From CAYGTK01 sp964352775 (GTDB lineage Bacteria > Bacteroidota > Bacteroidia > Chitinophagales > CAIOSU01): a stretch of DNA of 20,370 bases. Both the position numbers and the translations under genes were made by a program. Below the pieces are notes generated by a model. That model worked only from the letters and a program-made list of their open reading frames with translations, was not told where the DNA came from and ran no database searches. The stretch covers positions 1 to 20,370 of the forward strand of contig CAYGTK010000053.1 in NCBI GenBank assembly GCA_964352775.1, given 5' to 3'. Shown one piece after another: positions 1 through 7,598 of this stretch (positions are counted from its first letter, which is position 1; each line of letters opens with the position of its first letter).

Positions 1-1437
1 CTGTTGCTCATTAACCGTTTGTATGCGAGCTGTTTGGTCAACATGGCTAGCTGATGGAATATCATCAGGGTGGTTGACGTGATAGTTGATGGTCATGTGC
101 GGAGCAATAGGTTGCTTACCGGTGAAATAGTCCATTGCCCGTTCTTCTATTACACTTGGGCAGAAGGGACGAAAAGCCTCCCTGAATTTTATTTTTTGGT
201 TGAGCACTGCCTTCATCTCCGCTCTACATGGATTACCAAGAATACTGCGGTTACCCAAAGCACGAGGTCCAAACTCGTCGCGACCCTGAAACCATGCTAC
301 TACCTTTCCTGAGGCCACACTTAATGCCGCTACTTCTTCAGGATGATTGCAATCTTCAAATGGAATACCACAAGCATTCAGCGTAGAAATGATCTCGTCA
401 GAACTAAAACTGCTTCCCAAATAAGGAGTGGTCATCGGAGCAATAGAAAAACCTTCATTTGCAGCCGCCAAATACGCTGCGCCCAAGGAAATACCCGCAT
501 CACTTGAGGCGGGTTGTACGAATATCTCATCAATGAATGGCAGATTCATCAACTTTTGGTTGGCAGCACAATTCAAGGCCACACCACCCGCTAGGCAAAG
601 CTTTCGCAAGCCCGTTTGTTGATGGAAGAGTGTAACGGTGTGCACTAGCGCCTCTTCTAAATGCCGCTGTGTACTTGCCGCCAAGTCCATATAGATCTGA
701 CCCATTGGCTCCTGCTTTCTACGTGGGCCAAATTTTAGTTGTTCTTCTAGTCGTAAATTGAAAAGTGCCTCTTGCTTACTTGGCTGTGCCGCTCCCGGCA
801 GCATTGTTTTAAGGTAGTTTTCGCTTACTGAGTAACCATCCTTTTCCAATTTCATTAAGAAGCTAAGGTCGTAAGCTTCAGAACTTCCGTAGGGAGCTAA
901 ACCCATTAGCTTGTACTCGTCACTGTCGCGCGTAAAGCCACAGAATTGCGTAAGCATAGCATAAAATATACCTAAGCTATTAGGTCGCGAGAATCGCTTC
1001 TTTACCTCTAATTTTTCAGCTTTACCCACAGCTAATTGAGTAGATACTCCATCGCCTGAGGCATCTGTGGTTATTACCATTGCTTCATCAAAACCACTCG
1101 CATAATACGAGCTTGCCGCATGGCAATCGTGATGATGATAGCGTTGTATTTTTGGGATATGACCGAATGTAACGCGACAATAGTCGGTTAGCACTTCTCC
1201 AAAAGCATCGCCCCAAGTACTTCCATGGGTAGCGAGAATGTCTACATCCTTAAAGGAAATACCTGCAATTTTTAGTACCTCGTTTATAGAAGCAAAGGAG
1301 AGTTTAGTGGGTGCATGTTTTATGCGAGTAAGGCGTTCTTCTTCAATGGCGGCAACTAATTTTCCATCGTGAAGTAGAACAGCAGAAGCGTCTTGATATC
1401 CTGCGCGAACACCGCCGTTTATGCCAAGGATATACAT
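1..1437 (-). CDS. O-carbamoyltransferase, NodU/CmcH family (C-terminus cut by window edge)
   Basis: This family transfers a carbamoyl group from carbamoyl phosphate, through carbamoyl-adenylate, to a hydroxyl of a sugar or natural product in the cytoplasm. The frame stays open for 479 codons from ATG 1437 to base 1. The N-terminal Kae1-like part opens MYILGINGG and has a YHHHDCHAAS motif at residues 100-109, where His102 and His106 give the HxxxH metal-ligand spacing, followed by a DASGDG loop. The YrdC-like part carries FGPRALGNRS at 389-398 and HVDQTARIQTV at 465-475, both hallmarks of the family. Members usually run about 570-600 residues, so roughly 100 are missing beyond the window. One base separates it from the upstream amidotransferase stop, so it is very likely co-transcribed with that gene and the nitrilase. 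The acceptor is unknown; a sugar of the locus glycan is the natural guess. Confidence 0.93.
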   Translation of the reverse strand, partial: MYILGINGGVRAGYQDASAVLLHDGKLVAAIEEERLTRIKHAPTKLSFASINEVLKIAGISFKDVDILATHGSTWGDAFGEVLTDYCRVTFGHIPKIQRYHHHDCHAASSYYASGFDEAMVITTDASGDGVSTQLAVGKAEKLEVKKRFSRPNSLGIFYAMLTQFCGFTRDSDEYKLMGLAPYGSSEAYDLSFLMKLEKDGYSVSENYLKTMLPGAAQPSKQEALFNLRLEEQLKFGPRRKQEPMGQIYMDLAASTQRHLEEALVHTVTLFHQQTGLRKLCLAGGVALNCAANQKLMNLPFIDEIFVQPASSDAGISLGAAYLAAANEGFSIAPMTTPYLGSSFSSDEIISTLNACGIPFEDCNHPEEVAALSVASGKVVAWFQGRDEFGPRALGNRSILGNPCRAEMKAVLNQKIKFREAFRPFCPSVIEERAMDYFTGKQPIAPHMTINYHVNHPDDIPSASHVDQTARIQTVNEQQ

Positions 1438-1438
1438 T

Positions 1439-2626
1439 CTATTTGCCTGAGTTGAAATAGCGTTCGTATACCATAGTCGGCAATATGCCCACTTTGGTCA
1501 ATATCTTAATAGGGATGCGGAGTCGTTTTAAAATGCTGTAACTATTCGGGTAATCGTAGAAGGTTTTTGGAGGAAGCTTCATGATCTCATCAAACTCCTC
1601 ACGGGTCATCCCTAAACGATCTAAACATAGGCGCTGGATGTTAGGGTCTTCTACCTTGTAAGGTTTTTTCATTTCCTCAATGGCGAAATTTTTCTCCATT
1701 TGCCCTTCACGAACAAGAGCGGCATAACTGCCCTTCTGTAAGTTGATGTTGAATTTTACCCGCATTACATAAGCTACTAATGCCCAATAAAGGTCATCGA
1801 AATAGTGCGCACCAGGATATACCCATTCCAACTCTGCCTTAATGATCTTCTCCGCTTCAGGTCGAATGTATTGCTCGTTGTATAACGGGGCAACAACTTT
1901 GATTCCTTTTATACCTACATAATAGGCCAATTCCTTTACTCCAAGGTGAAAGCCAGGACGATCAGCCTGCCAAGGGCGTAGTGGAACTTCACCGAATTGT
2001 TTGTGGACAGCACGCAAATAATCGCCATCAAAATAAGCCCACGAAATAGGCTTTACTCCTTCTGTTCGGAACGACTGCCCGAACAGTATGTATTTGATAT
2101 TCTCTTTAGCAGCTACGCCATAAAGTGAAGCCCCAATTCCCAGGTCAGTTCCTTCATTTACATCTGGCACCGAGGCTTGCAGGACTGCTTTTTTAAGATC
2201 TTTACACTCTCTAAAGTCGGAAGTAACCGTACGCAATTCCACCCCAAGAATGCGGGCGGCATTAACCATGTTCTCACCAGCGGTAGGGTTATCAAAGCCA
2301 TCGTTAAAGTGAACAGCCAAAGGCCGCAGACCATACTTTCTAACAGTAAGGTACAGCAAGTAAATACTATCCCTTCCACCGCTAATTCCTATTACACAAT
2401 CCCACTTTTTGCCTTTTCCTGCAGCTTTTATCTTGTCAATTCGTTTGAAGAGTTGTTTTTGCCCCTCCTCATCGTTGGGATAATCTTCACAAAGCTTATC
2501 ATGGAGCTTGCAGAAGTTACATTCACCTTCGCTATCGAACTCGATACCAGGCATACTTGTGTCGCAAATGCAGCGGGTGCACATGCGGTATTCAATGTCT
2601 TTCTCTATGCCGTTTACTACTACCAA
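1439..2626 (-). CDS. PP-loop sugar amidotransferase, WbpG/PseA (N-acetyl sugar amidotransferase) family
   Basis: Family members use ATP and ammonia to turn an N-acetyl group of a nucleotide sugar into an acetamidino group, as WbpG does for the ManNAc3NAmA residue of Pseudomonas O-antigen and PseA for pseudaminic acid derivatives. The protein is 395 residues, the normal length. Cys16/Cys19 and Cys36/Cys39 form a zinc-ribbon-like pair at the N-terminus, and SGGRDS at 82-87 is the ATP-binding PP-loop. The longest frame starts at TTG 2626, 9 bases after the nitrilase stop. ATG 2584 (residue 15) is the alternative but would place the first Cys at residue 2, closer to the N-terminus than is usual, so TTG is preferred. 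WbpG normally receives ammonia from HisH- and HisF-like partners; neither is in the window, and the upstream neighbour is a nitrilase-fold hydrolase. The exact sugar is unknown. Confidence 0.88.
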   Translation of the reverse strand: MVVVNGIEKDIEYRMCTRCICDTSMPGIEFDSEGECNFCKLHDKLCEDYPNDEEGQKQLFKRIDKIKAAGKGKKWDCVIGISGGRDSIYLLYLTVRKYGLRPLAVHFNDGFDNPTAGENMVNAARILGVELRTVTSDFRECKDLKKAVLQASVPDVNEGTDLGIGASLYGVAAKENIKYILFGQSFRTEGVKPISWAYFDGDYLRAVHKQFGEVPLRPWQADRPGFHLGVKELAYYVGIKGIKVVAPLYNEQYIRPEAEKIIKAELEWVYPGAHYFDDLYWALVAYVMRVKFNINLQKGSYAALVREGQMEKNFAIEEMKKPYKVEDPNIQRLCLDRLGMTREEFDEIMKLPPKTFYDYPNSYSILKRLRIPIKILTKVGILPTMVYERYFNSGK

Positions 2627-2635
2627 AGGATGTTT

Positions 2636-3487
2636 TTACAATAGCTTATCGAAGGTATAACCTTTTTGTTGAAGCATTTTACCGATCTGCGTGCCCTTTT
2701 CAGGTCGTTCAGGCACCTCAAATTCTGCGATAGCTAAGTGACCAGCATATTCATTGAATTGCCCTTGAGCGATCACACCATCTTTACCTACTGCAAGGGA
2801 GCATCCCACCATTTTCTTTCCCTCGTAAGGCCCGCCCACTATATACCCTACGCTAGTGGTGCTTACCACAACTAGGTTGTAAAGCTCTGCCAATATCTGA
2901 AATGGCTTCAACCATTTTTCGCGGTAGGGGTCATCTTCCTCGGTAATATCATAGTCCACCGTCCACGATGATGGAGAAAGAATGAACTGCGCACCCATTC
3001 GCGCCAAGGCATGGCCAATGTGCAATCCGTCCAAATAATTATCAGCACAAATATTCAAGCCCATTTTACCCCACTTGGTGTCTATCACGTTGATGGAGTT
3101 TCCTACTTCATAATAAGGGTGTTCTACTTCCAGCAGATTTATCTTTCTGTATTTCTGCAGTATTTCTCCTTTATCATCTATAAAAAGAGCAGTGTTGTAG
3201 TTTAACTCCATGCCCTCCACTTTTTCAGTTAGGCCCACACAAATGTATATTTCATGCTCTTTTGCTTGTTCGCAGAAGAAGTCGCTGTAAGGCCCAGGAA
3301 TGGGGTGGCTTTTTAATAAAGCATTGGGGTGCGTCCAAGCAAAGTCAATGGTTTCGGGTAGTAAGATGATCTCACAACCATCTTCTTTTGCTCGTTTTAT
3401 CAGCTTAGTTGCTCGCTCAAAGTTGCGCTCTGGTTCGGTGCCTTCTACCAATAGTTGCCCTAAACCGATCTTTACGTGTTGTGCCAT
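2636..3487 (-). CDS. nitrilase-superfamily carbon-nitrogen hydrolase
   Basis: This is a cytoplasmic amidohydrolase of the nitrilase fold, 283 residues from ATG 3487. The Glu-Lys-Cys triad is intact: Glu45 in LLPET, Lys115 in YRKINL and Cys147 in NICADN. The frame continues upstream to a GTG at 3580, but that extension is not nitrilase-like and runs through the promoter region, while MAQHVKIGLGQ at 3487 matches the first strand of the fold. It is the first gene of a minus-strand operon with the sugar amidotransferase and the carbamoyltransferase. The family includes amidases, carbamoyl hydrolases and the glutaminase domain of glutamine-dependent NAD synthetase, which feeds ammonia to a PP-loop synthetase. 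By analogy it could supply ammonia to the adjacent PP-loop enzyme, but this is inference. Removal of an amide or carbamoyl group from a glycan intermediate is the alternative. Confidence 0.88.
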   Translation of the reverse strand: MAQHVKIGLGQLLVEGTEPERNFERATKLIKRAKEDGCEIILLPETIDFAWTHPNALLKSHPIPGPYSDFFCEQAKEHEIYICVGLTEKVEGMELNYNTALFIDDKGEILQKYRKINLLEVEHPYYEVGNSINVIDTKWGKMGLNICADNYLDGLHIGHALARMGAQFILSPSSWTVDYDITEEDDPYREKWLKPFQILAELYNLVVVSTTSVGYIVGGPYEGKKMVGCSLAVGKDGVIAQGQFNEYAGHLAIAEFEVPERPEKGTQIGKMLQQKGYTFDKLL

Positions 3488-3503
3488 AGTTGTGTTGAAA
3501 GCT

Positions 3504-3535
3504 CCAAAATAAAGCCACTGCTCAAATATTGCAAA
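3504..3535 (-). promoter_or_regulatory. candidate Bacteroidota-type promoter for the nitrilase operon
   Basis: Read on the minus strand, TTTG (3535-3532) is followed after 20 bases by TATTTTGG (3511-3504), 16 bases before the nitrilase ATG. This fits the Bacteroidota -33 TTTG / -7 TAnnTTTG pattern with one mismatch in the -7 box. The site lies in the 130-base gap between divergent genes, where a promoter is needed. It is a pattern match only. Confidence 0.4.
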
Positions 3536-3617
3536 CTTGAATTTGTGTAGTGCTTTTGCTAGCTTGGCATTATGCAACACTTCTACCCATTATTCACTAC
3601 TACAGAATACCTTCCTC

Positions 3618-4607
3618 TTGCGTAAGATTAGAGCCGCCGTTATTGGTTGTGGTGTATGGGGCAGAAACTTCATTCGTCTGTTAGCCGAAAGTGATCGTTA
3701 CGAGCTTTATGCCTTGTGCGATAAGGAACAGAAGCAACTGGATGAAATGCTTTTGTCACACCCTGAAGTGCAATTAAGCACAACGGACTACAAGAATCTA
3801 CTTGATAAAGAAAAGATAGACGCTGTTTTTGTAACCTCGCATACATCTACCCATTTTGAACTGTGCAGTGCTTTTTTAAAAGCTGGAAAGCATGTGTTTT
3901 GTGAGAAACCCTTGAGTAAAACAGTTGCAGAAGCAGAACAACTTAAAACTATAGCAAGGTCTTCGGACCGAGTTCTTTTAGTGGGCCATACCTTTCTTTA
4001 CAACAGCGGGGTGCAGTTCATTAAGCAGTATTTAGAAAATGAGTGGAGCGATAAACTACTCTACATAAAGCTAGATAGATTAAGTAACGGACCATTCCGC
4101 GATGACGTAAATGTGTTGTACGATTTCGGAGTACACGACCTATCCATCCTATACTATTTGTTCGGAAGAATGCCTAAATCTATTAGGGCTAAAGGAAATG
4201 GGAATATTGGTGTAGGAAATGCAGATGTAGTGTTTTTAGAGGCCGATATGGGAAATGATGTGTTGGCCCATGTTCATTTATCTAGAGTGGATGCCTTTAA
4301 AGTTCGTGAAATGCGATTGGTGGGAGAGGAGTGCTCTATCTTTTTTGATGATACCCTAGAACAAGAGAAAGTATCTATTTATAAAAGAGGAGCGAAGGAA
4401 ATAGTGATGGATATTCCTGAGATAAAGTATACCGAGCCGTTGAAAAATGTAGTCCAGCATTTTTATGAGTGTATAGCCCAAGAGGTACCGCCAAGAACAG
4501 GCGTGGATGATGCTATACGGGTTATTGCAATGCTTAAAGCAGCCCAAGAAAGCCTGGATACCAAGGGTGAGCCTGTTTTTCTTGCTGATGAACGCCTTGT
4601 TCATTAA
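3618..4607 (+). CDS. Gfo/Idh/MocA-family NAD(P)-dependent sugar oxidoreductase
   Basis: A soluble sugar dehydrogenase, 329 residues when started at TTG 3618. The Rossmann motif GCGVWG at 10-15 (counted from that start) binds NAD(P), CEKP ending at Pro98 is the conserved Lys-Pro loop, and Asp169/His173 in YDFGVHD are the usual catalytic positions. The frame extends to another TTG at 3537, but those 27 residues lack Rossmann character and overlap the divergent promoter region, so the later start is chosen. With the UDP-sugar 6-dehydrogenase at 16581-17777 and the WbpG-type amidotransferase it could act like WbpB, oxidising C3 of a nucleotide-sugar uronate before transamination. No aminotransferase or acetyltransferase for that route lies in the window, so the role stays tentative. 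It heads the plus-strand operon. Confidence 0.87.
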   Translation: MRKIRAAVIGCGVWGRNFIRLLAESDRYELYALCDKEQKQLDEMLLSHPEVQLSTTDYKNLLDKEKIDAVFVTSHTSTHFELCSAFLKAGKHVFCEKPLSKTVAEAEQLKTIARSSDRVLLVGHTFLYNSGVQFIKQYLENEWSDKLLYIKLDRLSNGPFRDDVNVLYDFGVHDLSILYYLFGRMPKSIRAKGNGNIGVGNADVVFLEADMGNDVLAHVHLSRVDAFKVREMRLVGEECSIFFDDTLEQEKVSIYKRGAKEIVMDIPEIKYTEPLKNVVQHFYECIAQEVPPRTGVDDAIRVIAMLKAAQESLDTKGEPVFLADERLVH

Positions 4608-4653
4608 TTACTTGCAGCAACATACCTTAGTAGGTAATTCAATTTCATCTTAA

Positions 4654-7569
4654 TTGGCTAAGCGGAATACATTATCGGCAAAAGTAGCGTGGCATGAAAA
4701 TCTCAAGGTTTGGGTATTTGTGTTGTTCACTTTTTCGGTCATTCTTTATGGCAACACGCTTTTTAACGATTACAATTTAGACGATGAGCTGGTTACCATG
4801 AACCATAGGTTCACCAGCAAAGGACTTTCAGCCATCAACGATATTTTTACCTCTCCCTATTACGAGGACGAAATGGGGTATAAGTATGAGTATCGCCCAA
4901 TAGTACATGCATCATTTGCGCTAGAGCATGAGTTGTTTGGCGAGAGCCCAATGGTCAGCCATTTGGTTAACCTTCTACTATATGCACTTACCATAATCGT
5001 CTTATTCTTGGTTCTACAAGCCTTGTTGAATACCCAGGGCTTAATGTTCGTCATTTTAACAAGCCTACTGTTTGCAGCCCACCCCATTCATACCGAGGTG
5101 GTGGCAAGTATAAAGAACAGAGATGAACTATTAGTGCTGTTTTTTGGTCTACTCAGCCTTTGGTCGGCCATCAAGTTCATCGACAGGAAGAACTTTCTAT
5201 TCCTACTACCCTATGTTGGCTTATTCTTACTAGCCATGTTAAGCAAGCGAAGCGCGCTGGCTTTAGCTATCATTATTCCATCTGCACTGGTGTTATTTCG
5301 TAATGTGGCTTTTTGGCAGGTATTGGTGCTGAGCCTGCCGCTCTCTGCTATAGTTTATCCTTTAAGCCCTATTTATGTTAACTGGGTTAGAGTACTGTTA
5401 GCAACGGCCTTGCCTGGAGTTCCATTAACCATCTATGCTTTGTGGCATACCAAAGCACTAGAAGCGTTTACCAATAGCTTATCTAAGCTTTTCGGTAAAG
5501 TTCCTATCGTAGTTAACAAACTATCTAGTGGAGTAACTAATTCCAGCTCAATAATAGGTAAGTCATTTGGGAAACTGATCAGCGCCGTTGGCTCCATACT
5601 CAGCTTCAAAGTATTAAGTATTTCTTCTGTAATGGCAATTCTGTTGGTTCTCTTCGAAATGTTAGGAATACTGATCGGGGTGCTTACAGATATAGACGCA
5701 CTGGTTGTTTCTGGCCTTTTGCTGTGGAACTACCAGTTCTTTTTTACTCGCCATAAATTGCGCAATTGGCTACCTCTATTGTATATGATGATGGTGGCTG
5801 GCTTAGCCGTTAACTATAATTTTTACAATGCGGTTTACATTCTAGCAGCAGCTAATTTGGTCTTATTGGTTTTCTATGGAAAATACAAGAACATAAGCAA
5901 CATAGCCGCAGGTATTCTTGGCCTTGGAGCGGTTTTATACTTAGATGCTCAGCTCCTAATAGTTATTGCCTTATTGCTATTGATGTATCAAATGCTAGTC
6001 CGTTGGCAGATCAAGTATGCCCACTATGCTATTTGGGCATATTTGGCAGTATTGATATTGATGGACATTACAGCCACAAAGGGAGGGCTGCTTTATTTAG
6101 TTTTCCCAATGGCTGTATATGAATTGGTCTATGCTATTTCTTTAATGAACAAACGGGCAGTGGAGCAGCATTGGTTTAGCCACATAGCGTTCATTTGTGC
6201 TTTCTTGGCAATAACAGTAAACTTGGCATTCTATCCACCACCAAGTTCTAATTTGTTGCATCAAAAACAGTATATCAAGGTTTATACGCAGATAACCCAA
6301 GGAAGCAGCTACATCGCACAGTTCCTTCCTGGACCAAGAGCAGAAGGTGATAGTGCCTATGTACCCATTGTAGAAGCAGTGGTACAACCACCTAGGACAA
6401 ACAATGCCGATCAAACTCTTCTTGCAAACGACTTTAGGAAGATAGAATTCGTTGAAAACCCAATACCGTATTTGGTAGAACCAACCAAGAAATACGGCAC
6501 CATGGTAAATACACTGGGGGAATATGCTCGGATGCTAACGCTGCCGTATCCCCTTCGATATTATTATGGTTACGATCAAGTCTCGGTCATCAGTATTTGG
6601 AGTGCGCGCGGAGTGTTTTATCTAGTAGTGTATTTGTCTTTACTGGTAATTCTTGGTGTGGCCCTTGTGAAAAGGAAGAGGTTGCTGAGTTTGGCTATGC
6701 TTATCCTATTAGTTGCCTTAGTTCCGTTCTCGAATATTTTTTCACCAGTAGCGGGCATTGTTGGTGAACGATTGGCATACATTCCAAGCCTTGGCTTTTG
6801 CCTTGTTTTGGTTTGGCTCTTGTTTAAGGCCTTTGGCCTGGATGTTCAGGCCACAAAACTATCAGAGCTGAGTTGGAGAGTTAAACTGGTGTTCGGGGCT
6901 ATTCTTTTGATCTACGGGCTAATAACGGTGAATCGCAATTTCGATTGGAAAGATCGTTTCACCTTATTCCGAAGTGATATGCCCGACCTCCTTCGCTCAG
7001 CTCAAGCCAATAATTTAATGGCGCATGAATATGCCAAGTTAGCATCATCATCTAACCTTACCATGCAGTACGAAATGGCGGCTCAGTATTTTGCTAATGC
7101 GGTAGCAATTGAGCCCAACTTCTTTAATGCGCATTACGATCTGGGCCGAATTAATTTAACCTTAGGAAAAGACGAAGAGGCACTAGAGCAATTCCTTATC
7201 GTAACAAAAATGGATAGTGCATTTACAACCCCAGCACTTCAAGCTGCTATGCTACTAGATAATATGGGGAGACCAGAAGAGGCCCTACCCCTTTATGAAC
7301 AGGTAATTCGAATTACCCCGTATAAATTGCAAGCGTATACTAGTTTGAGTTACATGTACTACGTTAATGGTTATTTTGAGGAGTCTGTTTTCATTTGCCA
7401 ATTAGGTATGCAAAGCCTTCCACAAGAGTATTCTTTGTATGTTAATGCCACTAGAGGTTTGATGGAGTTGGGTGACATCCCACAAGCGAAAGAAACAATA
7501 CTAAAAGCAAACGACTTACGACCGAATGACCCTGAAGTGCTAGGTATAATGCAACAACTGGGCATCTAA
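4654..7569 (+). CDS. TMTC-like GT-C glycosyltransferase with C-terminal TPR repeats
   Basis: A 971-residue multi-pass inner-membrane protein. The N-terminal loop has Asp43-Asp44 (in NLDDE) and YRPIVHAS near residue 80, then HPIHTE at 143-148 followed by a NRDEL segment. All are typical of the TMTC/DUF1736 group of GT-C enzymes, which transfer a sugar from a lipid-phosphate donor on the outer face. SNIFSPVAGIVGER at 693-706 matches the segment close to the DUF1736 domain. About 14 or more hydrophobic segments lie between 18 and 760; the stretch at 320-500 looks like additional membrane spans. Residues 785-971 form about four or five TPR units. The start is TTG 4654, 46 bases after the oxidoreductase stop; no ATG fits the frame. 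TPRs may bind the acceptor protein or partners. Transfer of a polyprenyl-linked sugar to a protein or glycan is likely, but donor and acceptor are unknown. Confidence 0.8.
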   Translation: MAKRNTLSAKVAWHENLKVWVFVLFTFSVILYGNTLFNDYNLDDELVTMNHRFTSKGLSAINDIFTSPYYEDEMGYKYEYRPIVHASFALEHELFGESPMVSHLVNLLLYALTIIVLFLVLQALLNTQGLMFVILTSLLFAAHPIHTEVVASIKNRDELLVLFFGLLSLWSAIKFIDRKNFLFLLPYVGLFLLAMLSKRSALALAIIIPSALVLFRNVAFWQVLVLSLPLSAIVYPLSPIYVNWVRVLLATALPGVPLTIYALWHTKALEAFTNSLSKLFGKVPIVVNKLSSGVTNSSSIIGKSFGKLISAVGSILSFKVLSISSVMAILLVLFEMLGILIGVLTDIDALVVSGLLLWNYQFFFTRHKLRNWLPLLYMMMVAGLAVNYNFYNAVYILAAANLVLLVFYGKYKNISNIAAGILGLGAVLYLDAQLLIVIALLLLMYQMLVRWQIKYAHYAIWAYLAVLILMDITATKGGLLYLVFPMAVYELVYAISLMNKRAVEQHWFSHIAFICAFLAITVNLAFYPPPSSNLLHQKQYIKVYTQITQGSSYIAQFLPGPRAEGDSAYVPIVEAVVQPPRTNNADQTLLANDFRKIEFVENPIPYLVEPTKKYGTMVNTLGEYARMLTLPYPLRYYYGYDQVSVISIWSARGVFYLVVYLSLLVILGVALVKRKRLLSLAMLILLVALVPFSNIFSPVAGIVGERLAYIPSLGFCLVLVWLLFKAFGLDVQATKLSELSWRVKLVFGAILLIYGLITVNRNFDWKDRFTLFRSDMPDLLRSAQANNLMAHEYAKLASSSNLTMQYEMAAQYFANAVAIEPNFFNAHYDLGRINLTLGKDEEALEQFLIVTKMDSAFTTPALQAAMLLDNMGRPEEALPLYEQVIRITPYKLQAYTSLSYMYYVNGYFEESVFICQLGMQSLPQEYSLYVNATRGLMELGDIPQAKETILKANDLRPNDPEVLGIMQQLGI

Positions 7570-7582
7570 CACAGCAATGCTT

Positions 7583-7590
7583 TACATTTG
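7583..7590 (+). promoter_or_regulatory. candidate -7 box (TACATTTG) before the oxygenase cluster
   Basis: TACATTTG fits the Bacteroidota -7 consensus TAnnTTTG exactly and ends 8 bases before ATG 7599, inside the 29-base gap after the TPR protein. No good TTTG lies at the expected -33 distance (the nearest is CTGG at 7558-7561, 21 bases away). If used, the transcript would be nearly leaderless. It may be chance. Confidence 0.3.
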
Positions 7591-7598
7591 CTATAGCT

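Noticed and set aside
70..622. Two short plus-strand frames at the left end
   Set aside because: Antisense to the carbamoyltransferase, whose conserved motifs show the minus strand is coding.
2177..2644. 155-codon plus-strand frame
   Set aside because: Lies antisense to the amidotransferase with its PP-loop and zinc motifs; the translation shows no domain and poor composition. It is a shadow frame.
3488..3580. N-terminal extension of the nitrilase frame from GTG 3580
   Set aside because: The extension would cover the candidate promoter and is not nitrilase-like; ATG 3487 begins the fold.
3537..3617. N-terminal extension of the Gfo/Idh frame from TTG 3537
   Set aside because: The 27 extra residues lack Rossmann features and overlap the divergent promoter region; TTG 3618 directly precedes the first strand.
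4623..4636. Small hairpin TACCT-TAGT-AGGTA after the Gfo/Idh gene
   Set aside because: A five-base stem with no T-tract is too weak to call a terminator.
6142..6414. 90-codon minus-strand frame
   Set aside because: Fully antisense inside the TMTC-like gene, with no recognisable domain.
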